Part shown: positions 32,243 to 40,140 of the stretch, piece after piece
Layout of the letters: each line of letters begins with the position of its first letter
Position numbering within the stretch: the stretch's first letter is position 1
Origin: Streptomyces sp. CB02414
GTDB lineage: Bacteria; Actinomycetota; Actinomycetes; Streptomycetales; Streptomycetaceae
Reading direction: 5' to 3'
Length of the DNA stretch: 64,000 nt
NCBI RefSeq assembly: GCF_001905385.1
Contig: NZ_LIPF01000008.1
Span: 186,001 to 250,000 of the forward strand
Position numbers and translations under genes: made by a program
The notes under the pieces: model-generated
What the model was told of the DNA's origin: nothing
Seen by the model: only the letters and a program-made list of their open reading frames with translations
Databases searched by the model: none

Positions 32243-33938
32243 CTTCGCTCTCTCCTCGGACGGCATTCGTGCGGGTCAGCCGCTGCCACAGGGCTTCGTC
32301 CTGCCGGAACAGCCGGTCCTTGACCTGAGTCGGCCGGACCCCGGCGGCGACGGACGCGTGCCAGTCGCGGTCGAACGCGGATGCGTCGAGCAACTGCGGG
32401 ACGGCCGGGCCCAGTCGGCCCTCCCGGCGCGCCGCCGCGTATCCTGCGGACTCCCTGCCGAGAGCGGCGTCGAGCAGCTCGCCGAAGCGTTCGGTCTCCG
32501 CGGGGAACCAAGGGGTACGGGGGGAGACCGCGAACCGGTAGCGTGGGACCTCCCCGGGTCCCGGCTCCACCCGGCAGGCCGCGTTGCGCAGCCCGAGTCC
32601 GGTGCCGCGCAGCGCGCTCCGCAGCGCCCGGATCACCTGCGCGTCGCGCAGCCGTTCCCCGGCCGCGTCGGAGCGGGTGCCTCGGCCCGCGTACTCCACG
32701 CGCGGCACCCCGCCCGCGACGTCCACCACCCGGACGACGTCACCGACCGCGTAGCGGTAGAAACCGCCGACATGGCTGAAGACGACGTGGTAGTCGCGTC
32801 CGGCCTCCAACTCCTCGGGCAGCAGGGTCCGCACGTCCGGCGTCAGGTCCTCGTCGGCCGGTACGAACTCGTACAGCGACGCCGTCGGCACGAGGCTGCC
32901 CGCCGAGGCGTGCCGGTCCAGGGCCACTCCCACCGGACCCTCCGAGGCGGCCACCGGAGCGGGCAGTGCTCGCACACCGACTCCGAACTCCTCCCGCAGG
33001 CCCGGCAGATACAGCGAGGCCATCCCCGTCGTCCAGGCGAACAGGGCCTCGATCCGCGGCCACACCTGCGCGGGCCGCACCGTTCCGTAGTATTCGGCGA
33101 GCCGCTCCAGCTCGGCGGCCCGCTCGGGGGCGGGCGGAAGACGCGGGGCGCCTCCCACGGTGCCGTCGCGGAGTTCCTTGACGATCCGTGGCCACCACAG
33201 GTTCAGCTGGTGGGGGACGGCTGCGACCATCGCCGGGTTGATGCCGACGAGAGAGCGCAGATCGCTCTGCACGGCCATCCGCAGCCGCAGATACATCTTC
33301 TCCAGGTGGTCGTCCGGTGCGACCTCCACCGGCAGCGTGGCCCACGGCGCCCCGGTGCCCACCTCGGCGGCGAGCGGTTCACCGAACCTCGACCCGAAGT
33401 CCACCTGACTGGCGCCGACATGGGGCCGGCCACTCGCAGTCGTCGGCGGCGCCCCGAGCGGGTCGTGCTTGAGGTTGAGCACCGCGTCCGGCCGCCGCAG
33501 TATCTCGGGAACCTGCTCGATCAGTGGAGCCCAGGCCGCGTAGTAGAACGGTAGGAACGTGGTGTGCATGAAGCGAGCGGTGACCGGGATCTTCTTGTGC
33601 GCCCCGGTGCTGCCACTGCTGGTGAAGAAGACGACCGGCGTGTCGCTGGAGAGCAGGTTCGGCTCACCGGCCGCCATGCGCTCGATCAGGGGCGCGTGGG
33701 CCGCGTAGTCCTGCACCGGAACGGCCTCGCGGAAGTCGTCCACCGTACGGATACGGCCGAAACCGTGGCGCCGTCCGAATTCCGTTCCCGCGTTGAAGGC
33801 GAGGAGATCCGCGAGCACCCGGTCCTGATGCCCGCGCAGGTCGGCGAGGGCGCCGATGAGCCGGTCGCGTTCGGCGAACACCCGGTCCCGGTAGCGGTCG
33901 CCGTGCCCGGGACGCGTCCACACACTCGTCGCGCTCAT
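32235..33938 (-). CDS. GH3-family acyl-acid amido synthetase
   Basis: Protein of 567 residues matching the GH3 acyl-adenylase family, which activates carboxylic acids with ATP and in plants conjugates them to amino acids. The phosphate-binding loop is FFTSSGSTGAHKKIPVT (105-120), with ASEGPVG near 332 and the family-typical FYRYAVGDVVRV at 393-404; the C-terminal lobe ends near LFRQDEALWQRL. GH3 proteins are uncommon in bacterial aromatic-polyketide clusters. The ATG at 33938 overlaps the kinase-like gene by ATGA. It may form an amide or ester bond in the final product. Neither the acid nor the acceptor can be named from sequence. Confidence 0.85.
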   Translation of the reverse strand: MSATSVWTRPGHGDRYRDRVFAERDRLIGALADLRGHQDRVLADLLAFNAGTEFGRRHGFGRIRTVDDFREAVPVQDYAAHAPLIERMAAGEPNLLSSDTPVVFFTSSGSTGAHKKIPVTARFMHTTFLPFYYAAWAPLIEQVPEILRRPDAVLNLKHDPLGAPPTTASGRPHVGASQVDFGSRFGEPLAAEVGTGAPWATLPVEVAPDDHLEKMYLRLRMAVQSDLRSLVGINPAMVAAVPHQLNLWWPRIVKELRDGTVGGAPRLPPAPERAAELERLAEYYGTVRPAQVWPRIEALFAWTTGMASLYLPGLREEFGVGVRALPAPVAASEGPVGVALDRHASAGSLVPTASLYEFVPADEDLTPDVRTLLPEELEAGRDYHVVFSHVGGFYRYAVGDVVRVVDVAGGVPRVEYAGRGTRSDAAGERLRDAQVIRALRSALRGTGLGLRNAACRVEPGPGEVPRYRFAVSPRTPWFPAETERFGELLDAALGRESAGYAAARREGRLGPAVPQLLDASAFDRDWHASVAAGVRPTQVKDRLFRQDEALWQRLTRTNAVRGESEDD

Positions 33939-34573
33939 GCGGAGATCACCTCCATGACGGCCTCCGCGGCCCGCGCGGGGTCGGGCTGTTGATCGATCAC
34001 GGTCACCGGCAGGTGCCGCACCTCTTCGAGGAGTAGTTTCCGCAGGCTCTTCTGATAGCTCTCGAACGAGAACCACTCGGGGGTCTCCCCCAGGTACTCC
34101 AGCGGATTGAGCAGCTCACCGGCGCGGCTGCGCCGCCACGCCGTCTCCGGCGAGACGTCCAGGAACACCACCCCGGCCGGCTGGGGGAAGGAACGCCACC
34201 ACGTGTACATGGGGTTGTGAGGAGCCCCGAAGATCCGGCACTTGGCGAGGATCTTGTAGTAGTAGGAGTCCACCAGGACCGGAGTGTGCGCGTCCTGCGC
34301 CTCGACCCGGTCCCGGAGATGGACCACGGCCGTCTGCAGCAGGCTGGTCAGGAAGTCCATGGAGTACGTTCGGCCGAGACCGGGCAGGACGTCCCGCACG
34401 ACACCGCGCCGGAGTTCCGGTATGAGCGCGTGCTCGGCGTCCACGAACCGGCTGTCCGTGGACAGCAGCCGCCACCGCGGCCATCGTTCGGCTATCTCGG
34501 TCATGGCACTCGACTTGCCCGCGCCGTCCGGTCCGAGCAGGACGAAGAAGCGACGGTCGCGCACGGCCGTCAC
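33935..34573 (-). CDS. Thymidylate-kinase-like P-loop kinase
   Basis: P-loop protein of about 212 residues. Walker A FVLLGPDGAGKSSAMTEI at 10-27, a DR-equivalent VLVDSYYYKILAKCRIFG and a lid-like ETAWRRSRAGELLNPLEY, as in dTMP kinases. The order is right but sequence between motifs differs from housekeeping Tmk, so a small-molecule kinase is likely. The GTG at 34573 overlaps the acyltransferase stop. It might phosphorylate a hydroxyl for activation or self-protection; other roles are equally possible. Confidence 0.7.
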   Translation of the reverse strand: MTAVRDRRFFVLLGPDGAGKSSAMTEIAERWPRWRLLSTDSRFVDAEHALIPELRRGVVRDVLPGLGRTYSMDFLTSLLQTAVVHLRDRVEAQDAHTPVLVDSYYYKILAKCRIFGAPHNPMYTWWRSFPQPAGVVFLDVSPETAWRRSRAGELLNPLEYLGETPEWFSFESYQKSLRKLLLEEVRHLPVTVIDQQPDPARAAEAVMEVISA

Positions 34574-35865
34574 CCGGGCAGCACGGGCGAGGAAGGCGTA
34601 CCCTGCTCGTCCCTCGGCGGAGCGGACCCGTGCCCGTCTCGCTGCGCGGGCACGACGGCGGCGGACGCCGCGCCGGGCACGGCCCCGGCCCGGGAGGGCG
34701 AGGGCACCCGGCTCCGGCCGAAGCGGCGCATGGCAGGTACCTCCACCGTCCGGTACAGCACCCACGCGAGCACCAGAGCCGACAGACAGAACGCGGCCAT
34801 CAGGGCGAAGCCCGCGGCCACCGGCCAGGTGCGCTCCCGTCCGCCGATCAGCTGATGGCCGTACGCGATCACCGCGATGTGGACCATGTAGAAGGCGAAG
34901 GAGACCTCGCCCGTCCACACCATGATCCGGCCGCCGAGGAAGCCCGTCCGGCCCTCGGCGTCCGCCGTGGCGGCCGCCGGGATCAGCAGCGCCAGCGGCA
35001 GGGCGGCCGCCGCCACCAGGCCGTACTCCAACGGCACGTACAGCGCCGTGACATAGCCGGCGAGCAGCAGCAGGGAGGCGGGCGCGACACCGAGCCGAAT
35101 CCACTTCCCGCCGAGCACGATCAGCGCCATCAGGATGCCGAGCGCGAACTCGAGGAGCCGCACCGGCGGGAAGAACGAGATCGCGAAGTGGTGCCAGGAC
35201 GAGACGGCTGGGTCCCAGGGCAGCAAGGGTTTCCCCGGCAGCAGTGCCCGGACCACGGCAGGCAGCGTGACGATCAGCGCGACGGTGGCCAGTGCCCAGC
35301 CCCACAGGCGCTCCGGCCGGATCCTCGACAGGGCGCGCATCAGCCACGGGAAGCTCAGATAGAAGAGCATCTCGCAGGCGAGGGTCCAGCTCACTGGGTT
35401 CCCCGCCACCGAGTACGAGACCTCCGGCAGCCAGGCCTGGAGGAGGAAGAGGCTTGCGACGCTCGGCAGCCAGCCGTCCAGGTCGTCGAGGTGCGGCACG
35501 GTCTCGAACGGGGAGGCCGCGATACCGGTGGTGACCATCAGCAGGACCACCAGGGCCCAGGTCGCGAAGTGGTTGGGGAGGATCTTGGCGAAACGCCTGC
35601 GCCAGAACCGGCCCTTGGTGTCATCGGACCGTGCCGACCAGGCGAGGACGAAGCCGCTGAGGACGAAGAAGAAGGAAACGCCTACCCCGCCCGCCGCGCT
35701 GAACACGAACTGCACGTCCTGGTTCAGCTCGGTGCTGTGGAACAGGCCGGAGGTCGAGATGTGGAAGAAGAAGACGAGCAGCGCCGAAATGCCGCGCATT
35801 CCGGTGAGCGTGGGGAGCCGGGTGGCCGGTCGCCCGTTCACGGCTGGGACGGAGGGGTTCGTCAC
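34570..35865 (-). CDS. Membrane acyltransferase, acyltransferase-3 family
   Basis: Integral membrane O-acyltransferase of 431 residues with about ten hydrophobic segments. Family motifs are RLPTLTGMRGISALLVFFFH with the catalytic His near residue 37, FFFVLSGFVLAW, FWRRRFAKILPNH and GNPVSWTLACEMLFYLSFP. A polar, Pro/Ser-rich cytoplasmic tail follows. Such enzymes acylate antibiotics and sugars at the membrane. With no glycosyltransferase here the acceptor may be the aglycone. GTG start at 35865; the ferredoxin stop is 3 bp away. Confidence 0.9.
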   Translation of the reverse strand: MTNPSVPAVNGRPATRLPTLTGMRGISALLVFFFHISTSGLFHSTELNQDVQFVFSAAGGVGVSFFFVLSGFVLAWSARSDDTKGRFWRRRFAKILPNHFATWALVVLLMVTTGIAASPFETVPHLDDLDGWLPSVASLFLLQAWLPEVSYSVAGNPVSWTLACEMLFYLSFPWLMRALSRIRPERLWGWALATVALIVTLPAVVRALLPGKPLLPWDPAVSSWHHFAISFFPPVRLLEFALGILMALIVLGGKWIRLGVAPASLLLLAGYVTALYVPLEYGLVAAAALPLALLIPAAATADAEGRTGFLGGRIMVWTGEVSFAFYMVHIAVIAYGHQLIGGRERTWPVAAGFALMAAFCLSALVLAWVLYRTVEVPAMRRFGRSRVPSPSRAGAVPGAASAAVVPAQRDGHGSAPPRDEQGTPSSPVLPG

Positions 35866-35868
35866 GGG

Positions 35869-36075
35869 TCAGGCCTCTTCCCGTACCGTGATGGCCCCCG
35901 CCGGGCAGCAGTCGACGGCCGCGTACACCTCGCGGGTCAGCTCGGCGGACGGACGCTCGACGAGCAGCAGCACGCGGCCGTCAGTGTCGTCCTGGTCGAA
36001 GATCTCCGGCAGCGCCGAGGCGCACTGTCCGGAGCTGCAGCACTTGTCGGTGTCGGTGCTCAGCAACAGGCCCAT
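35869..36075 (-). CDS. [3Fe-4S]-type ferredoxin
   Basis: Small ferredoxin of 68 residues. Cluster ligands are Cys12 and Cys18 (DKCCSSGQCASALPEIFDQD) and Cys57 in DCCPAGAI. It lies 5 bp after the P450 stop and is the likely electron donor to that P450. The ATG at 36075 is used; a GTG at 36084 that overlaps the P450 stop would add three residues. Extra Cys13 and Cys56 beside the ligands are unusual. Confidence 0.92.
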   Translation of the reverse strand: MGLLLSTDTDKCCSSGQCASALPEIFDQDDTDGRVLLLVERPSAELTREVYAAVDCCPAGAITVREEA

Positions 36076-36080
36076 GCCGC

Positions 36081-37292
36081 TCACCACTCCACCGGGAGCG
36101 TGAAGAGCCCGTAGATGTTGCCGCCGTGCCGGAAATCCAGTTCCTCCAGCGGCTTGGCGACCCTCAGGCCGGGCAGCCGACGCAGCAGGCCGGCCAGCGC
36201 GGACTGGAGTTCGATACGGGCCAAGGGCTGGCCCAGGCACTGGTGGACACCGAAGCCGAAAGCCATGTGGCGGTGCGCGTTGCGCTCGATGTCCAGAGTG
36301 TCGGGATCGTCGAAGGCGTCCGGATCCCGGTTGGCGGCGCCGATCTGGAGCAGTACGCCCTCACCGGCCCGGATGACGGTGCCGCCGATCTCCATGTCCT
36401 CGCGGGCGACCCGCTGGAGTCCGGTGGGGACGATGCTCTGGTGTCGCAGGATCTCCTCCACGGCGGCCGGTACCAGCTCGGGGTCGGCGACGAGCTTCTC
36501 CCACTGCCCGGGCTGCTGTTGCAGGGCGAGGACGCCCAGGCCTATCTGGTTGGCCGTCGTCTCGTGGCCCGCGATGAGCAGGTTCAGGGCCATCCCGGCG
36601 ACCTCGTGGCGGCTGAGACGACCGGGTGTCTCCTGCTCGGCGACGAGCCGGCTGATCACGTCGTCGCCAGGCTTCTCCGCCTTCTCGCCGGCCAACCGGA
36701 CGAGGTACTCGGCGAGTTCGCCGAGCGCGGTGTTCACGTCCTGCGGCGCTGCCGTGGTGTCCTGCACCATCTGGCTGCGCTTTTGGAAGTAGGCGTGGTC
36801 CTCGTACGGCACGCCGAGCATCCGGCAGATGACCATCGAGGGCAGCGGCAGCGCGAAGGCCTCCATCAGATCGGCCTGCGATGCGGTCGCCGTCATTCTG
36901 TCGAGCAGAGCGTCCACAGTGGCGTCGATCTCGGCGCGCATGGCCTCCATGCGCTTGACGATGAACTCCTGGGTAAGCATGCGGCGTTGTGCCGTGTGCT
37001 CGGGCGGATCCATCCGTACGAAGGTGATGAGGGCCTCGCCGATCGCCTCGGCCTGTGCGGCGGAGAGGAACGGGAAGCCGTGGCGGCGGACGTCGGAACT
37101 CAGCCGGGGGTCGCGCAGCGCCGCGCGGATGTCGGCGTGCCGGGTCACCAGCCACGGCCGGCTGCCGTCCCAGAGGGTGACGCGGGTGACGGGTTTGTCC
37201 CGGCGCAGCTCGCCGAGGAGCGGTGGCGGGTCCATCGGGCACCCGGTGGCGGCGAGGGGAAATGCGGGGGCTTCGGACTCGGTGGCAGTCAT
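36081..37292 (-). CDS. Cytochrome P450, first gene of the leftward operon
   Basis: P450 of 403 residues. I-helix LIAGHETTANQIG near 243, ExxR in EEILRHQS, heme loop FGFGVHQCLGQPLAR with Cys near residue 352, and N-terminal FPLAATGCPMDPPP typical of CYP105/107-like actinomycete enzymes. The ATG at 37292 has GGAGG 9 nt upstream. The ferredoxin follows directly. It opens a twelve-gene operon with almost no gaps. The 210 bp upstream hold its promoter; a TTGACGC/TTGTCGA pair (37466, 37477) in opposite orientation is a weak SARP-like trace. Confidence 0.93.
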   Translation of the reverse strand: MTATESEAPAFPLAATGCPMDPPPLLGELRRDKPVTRVTLWDGSRPWLVTRHADIRAALRDPRLSSDVRRHGFPFLSAAQAEAIGEALITFVRMDPPEHTAQRRMLTQEFIVKRMEAMRAEIDATVDALLDRMTATASQADLMEAFALPLPSMVICRMLGVPYEDHAYFQKRSQMVQDTTAAPQDVNTALGELAEYLVRLAGEKAEKPGDDVISRLVAEQETPGRLSRHEVAGMALNLLIAGHETTANQIGLGVLALQQQPGQWEKLVADPELVPAAVEEILRHQSIVPTGLQRVAREDMEIGGTVIRAGEGVLLQIGAANRDPDAFDDPDTLDIERNAHRHMAFGFGVHQCLGQPLARIELQSALAGLLRRLPGLRVAKPLEELDFRHGGNIYGLFTLPVEW

Positions 37293-37502
37293 CGGCGCGG
37301 ACCTCCGGATGTAGCGGCACTCTGCCGGCGTTCACGGACGTTCGCCCACCGCGCGCCCGGCGCGTCGCGACGACGCGTGCCGGGCGCGGCGCACCAGGTC
37401 AGGGTTGCGCGGGGTGGGAACGGATGGTGACGCTATCCGGGAGTGTCGGGCCGATGCCAACGAAGTTGACGCCGCCTTGTCGACTTCGCAAACCTTTGAC
37501 AA

Positions 37503-38180
37503 TCACTGCATTTCGACGGCCCTCGCGGGTTCGGCACCGAACGCCTTGAGGAAGGTGCGGACCGCGCCCTCCGCCAGCTCGCGCAGGTCCTCCTCGGGGA
37601 GCTGCTCCGTACCGAACTTCGACCGTGCCTCCACCGGGCCGGTCAGCAGCGCGATGAACTGCTCCGCCGCCTGGGTCGGGTCGGTCGTCCGCAGCCGGCC
37701 GTCGAGTGTGAGGCGCGCGAGCCGGTCGGCAAGCGCCCCGGTCACACGGTTGGTCCCGCCGCCGCGCACGGTCTCCAGCAGGTCGGGGAAGCGGGCGACC
37801 TCCGCGTAGAGCAGGCGGCGGAGGGCCCACGAGCGGTCGCTCGAGTAGCACTGGAGCAGCCGCAGTCCCACGTTCTGAAGCGAGGCCCGCAGGTCGTCGC
37901 CCGGTTCGGTGAGCTGCTCGACGACCGCGAGATTCTCGGCCTGCGCGGTCTCCGCGGCCACCTCGATCGCGTTGCGGAAGAGGTTCGCCTTGTCGCTGAG
38001 GTGGTTGTAGACGGTCGGCTTGGCGACGTTCGCCTCGGCCGCGATCTCCTTCACGCAGGCGTTCGAGTACCCCTCGCGGGCGAACACGGTGAACGCGGCG
38101 TCCAGGATCGCCTGCCGCTTGTCGATGCGTCCTCGGGAGGTCCTGGGCCTCGACGCCGTGGTCGTACTCGCTCCGGTCAC
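37503..38180 (-). CDS. TetR-family repressor of the adjacent MFS pump
   Basis: Regulator of about 225 residues. The helix-turn-helix is at 22-68 (RQAILDAAFTVFAREGYSNA, then CVKEIAAEANVAKPTVYNHL). The C-terminal domain is helical. It is divergent from the DHA2 transporter at 38320, with two TGAACC-N4-GGTTCA operators in the gap. The GTG at 38180 fits the family N-terminus; a longer frame upstream would run across the operators. By analogy it is released from DNA by the exported compound. Confidence 0.9.
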   Translation of the reverse strand: MTGASTTTASRPRTSRGRIDKRQAILDAAFTVFAREGYSNACVKEIAAEANVAKPTVYNHLSDKANLFRNAIEVAAETAQAENLAVVEQLTEPGDDLRASLQNVGLRLLQCYSSDRSWALRRLLYAEVARFPDLLETVRGGGTNRVTGALADRLARLTLDGRLRTTDPTQAAEQFIALLTGPVEARSKFGTEQLPEEDLRELAEGAVRTFLKAFGAEPARAVEMQ

Positions 38181-38210
38181 CCCGCCATCGTACCGCTGGG
38201 TGTGTCTGGC

Positions 38211-38290
38211 TGAACCGGCCGGTTCAAATTTATGGACAGTGCGGTTGCGTCGGACTAGGAGGATCACTAGATTGAACCCGCTGGTTCAAT
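38211..38290. promoter_or_regulatory. Two TetR operators, TGAACC-N4-GGTTCA
   Basis: TGAACCGGCCGGTTCA at 38211-38226 (perfect 16-bp palindrome) and ATTGAACCCGCTGGTTCAAT at 38271-38290 (8-bp arms, 4-bp centre). Both share TGAACC-N4-GGTTCA and are centred 62 bp apart between the divergent TetR and MFS genes. Confidence 0.85.
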
Positions 38291-38319
38291 ATGGATCTGA
38301 GAACTCAACCGGAGAAGCG

Positions 38320-39801
38320 ATGACGCAAGTACGGGATGACCGTCTGGAACCCGCGCTGGTGCGGCTGATCGCCGTTGTCCTGCTGGGCGGGATGCTGGGC
38401 ATCCTCAACAGCACGATGGTGGCCGTAGCGATCGACCCCCTGAGCAAAGAGTTCGACACGTCTCTCAACACCATCGGCTGGGCCTCCACCGGCTTCCTGC
38501 TGGCCGTCACCGCCATGATTCCGTTCACCTCGTGGGCGGTTGACCGGTTCGGCAGCAAGCGCATGTGGATCACCGGCCTGCTGCTCTTCCTCGGCGGCTC
38601 GCTCGCCTGTGCCCTGGCCTGGGACGTCGGCAGCCTCATCGCCTTCCGGGCGGTGCAGGGCGTCGGCGCGGGCATCCTCGACCCGCTCGTGCTCGTCCTC
38701 CTCGCCCGTGCGGCGGGCCCCTCCCGGGCCGGTCGCGTCATGGGCCTGATGGGTGTCGTCCTCTCCCTCGGGCCGGTGCTCGGACCGATCGCAGGCGGCG
38801 CCATCCTCGAGGGGCTGTCCTGGCGCTGGATGTTCCTGCTCAGCCTGCCTGTGGGCCTGATCGCGCTGCTCCTCGCGGTGAAGGTCGTGCCGGCCGACCC
38901 GCCGCGCGGCTCCGACGAGCCGTTCAGCAGGCTCGACGTCATCGGTCTCGCGCTGCTCGGCCCGGCCTTCGCGGTGCTCGTCCTCGCCATGACGCAGTCC
39001 GCCGAACGCGTCGCGTTCGCCACCTGGCAGGTGCTGACCCCGCTGATCCTCGGCGTTGTGATGCTGCTCGCCTACGGCATCCACGCGCTGCGGGAGCGCC
39101 GCTCCACCCCGCCGCTGATCGACCTGCGGCTGTTCAAGAACACCAGCTTCACCGCGAGCGTGACCGTGATGACGCTGAGTGGTCTCGCCACCTTCGCGAG
39201 CCTCTTCGCCCTGCCCCTCTACTACCAGCAGGCACACGGCCTCGGCACGTTCGCCTCCGGACTCCTGGTCACCCCGATCGGTCTGGGCGCGGCCCTCGCC
39301 ATGCCGCTGGCCGGCAGCCTCAGTGACAAGATGGGCAGCCGGGGTCTGGCACAGGGCGGTGCCGTCGTCACCGTCCTCGGGGCGTTCTGCCTCACCCAGG
39401 TCAGTGCCGACACCAGCGTGTGGTTGACCTCGATCGCCGCGCTGGTCGTCGGTCTCGGGCTTGGTTTCGTCGGCGCCCCGACCATGGGTGCGCTCTACCG
39501 CACCCTGCCCGGCCACCTCGTCCCGCAGGGCAGCTCCGTGCTCTACATGCTCAACCAGCTGGGCGCGGCGATCGGTATCGCCCTGGTCACCGTCATCCTC
39601 AAGACCATCGGCGACACCGACGTGATGAAGGGCATCCACGGCGTGTACTGGTTCGCGATCGGCACCCTCGCCGTGCTGCTCGTCGCCACGCTCTTCCTGC
39701 CCGGGCGCATCGAGGCCACGCCGACTGCTGTCGGGCCGCCCGACGACGAGCCGCAGAGCGCCCCCGGCCAACCGTCCGTCGACGCCTCCGCGTCCCGCTG
39801 A
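38320..39801 (+). CDS. DHA2-type MFS multidrug exporter (EmrB/QacA-like)
   Basis: Transporter of 493 residues with about 14 hydrophobic segments. Family motifs are NSTMVAVAIDPLSKEFDTSL at the start, SWAVDRFGSKRMW between segments 2 and 3, and RAVQGVGAGILDPLVLVLLA. The ATG at 38320 has GGAGAAG upstream. It is controlled by the divergent TetR and ended by two hairpins. Likely self-resistance by drug efflux for the cluster product. Confidence 0.93.
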   Translation: MTQVRDDRLEPALVRLIAVVLLGGMLGILNSTMVAVAIDPLSKEFDTSLNTIGWASTGFLLAVTAMIPFTSWAVDRFGSKRMWITGLLLFLGGSLACALAWDVGSLIAFRAVQGVGAGILDPLVLVLLARAAGPSRAGRVMGLMGVVLSLGPVLGPIAGGAILEGLSWRWMFLLSLPVGLIALLLAVKVVPADPPRGSDEPFSRLDVIGLALLGPAFAVLVLAMTQSAERVAFATWQVLTPLILGVVMLLAYGIHALRERRSTPPLIDLRLFKNTSFTASVTVMTLSGLATFASLFALPLYYQQAHGLGTFASGLLVTPIGLGAALAMPLAGSLSDKMGSRGLAQGGAVVTVLGAFCLTQVSADTSVWLTSIAALVVGLGLGFVGAPTMGALYRTLPGHLVPQGSSVLYMLNQLGAAIGIALVTVILKTIGDTDVMKGIHGVYWFAIGTLAVLLVATLFLPGRIEATPTAVGPPDDEPQSAPGQPSVDASASR

Positions 39802-39844
39802 GGCGGACTCCGGACTCGCGAGCCGGACCTCGTCTCCCCCCAGC

Positions 39845-39883
39845 CCCCGCGCCAGGTCTTCATCCCCCGTACCTGGCGCGGGG
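39845..39883. terminator. Hairpin terminator
   Basis: Perfect 13-bp inverted repeat (39845-39857 and 39871-39883; arm CCCCGCGCCAGGT), 13-nt loop, 44 bp after the MFS stop. Confidence 0.75.
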
Positions 39884-39897
39884 TCGACGCGTTTTCC

Positions 39898-39929
39898 GCC
39901 CCGTACCGGTTTCGATGCCGGTACGGGGC
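39898..39929. terminator. Second tandem hairpin
   Basis: Perfect 12-bp inverted repeat GCCCCGTACCGG / CCGGTACGGGGC with an 8-nt loop, following a TTTT run. With the previous hairpin it isolates the SARP-controlled right arm. The gap 39802-40140 otherwise holds only the SARP repeats and a leader of about 140 bp. Confidence 0.72.
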
Positions 39930-39972
39930 TGACGTCGTGCGGTCCGTCCCGCCGCCCCTCCCACCACGCCTT

Positions 39973-40001
39973 CTGACGCAATCCTGACATTGCCCTGACT
40001 T
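39973..40001 (+). promoter_or_regulatory. SARP-type direct-repeat operator before the right-arm operon
   Basis: CTGACGC (39973), CTGACAT (39984) and CTGACTT (39995) repeat with exact 11-bp period and a perfectly conserved CTGAC core. This is textbook SARP geometry and matches CTGACAC/TTGACAA at 6615. It lies 140 bp upstream of the methyltransferase ATG, leaving room for a promoter and leader. Confidence 0.75.
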
Positions 40002-40140
40002 TCACCGGGCATTTCCGGGGAAACCTCTGATGTTCTTTCAAGAAGCCCTGGAGCAAGGGCTATTGGTCACCCGACGGAAGCCGTCGAGAATGAGAGGGCA
40101 AAGACTTCCCGAATTTCTGTTCCCAGGAGGAGCCGGGCCC

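Noticed and set aside
33935..34573. Housekeeping thymidylate kinase
   Set aside because: P-loop and overall layout fit, but the DR motif and surrounding sequence diverge and the gene is locked into a biosynthetic operon.
37466..37502. TTGACGC, TTGTCGA and TTGACAA as a third SARP operator
   Set aside because: Only the first two are 11 bp apart, and they point away from the leftward operon they would have to control.
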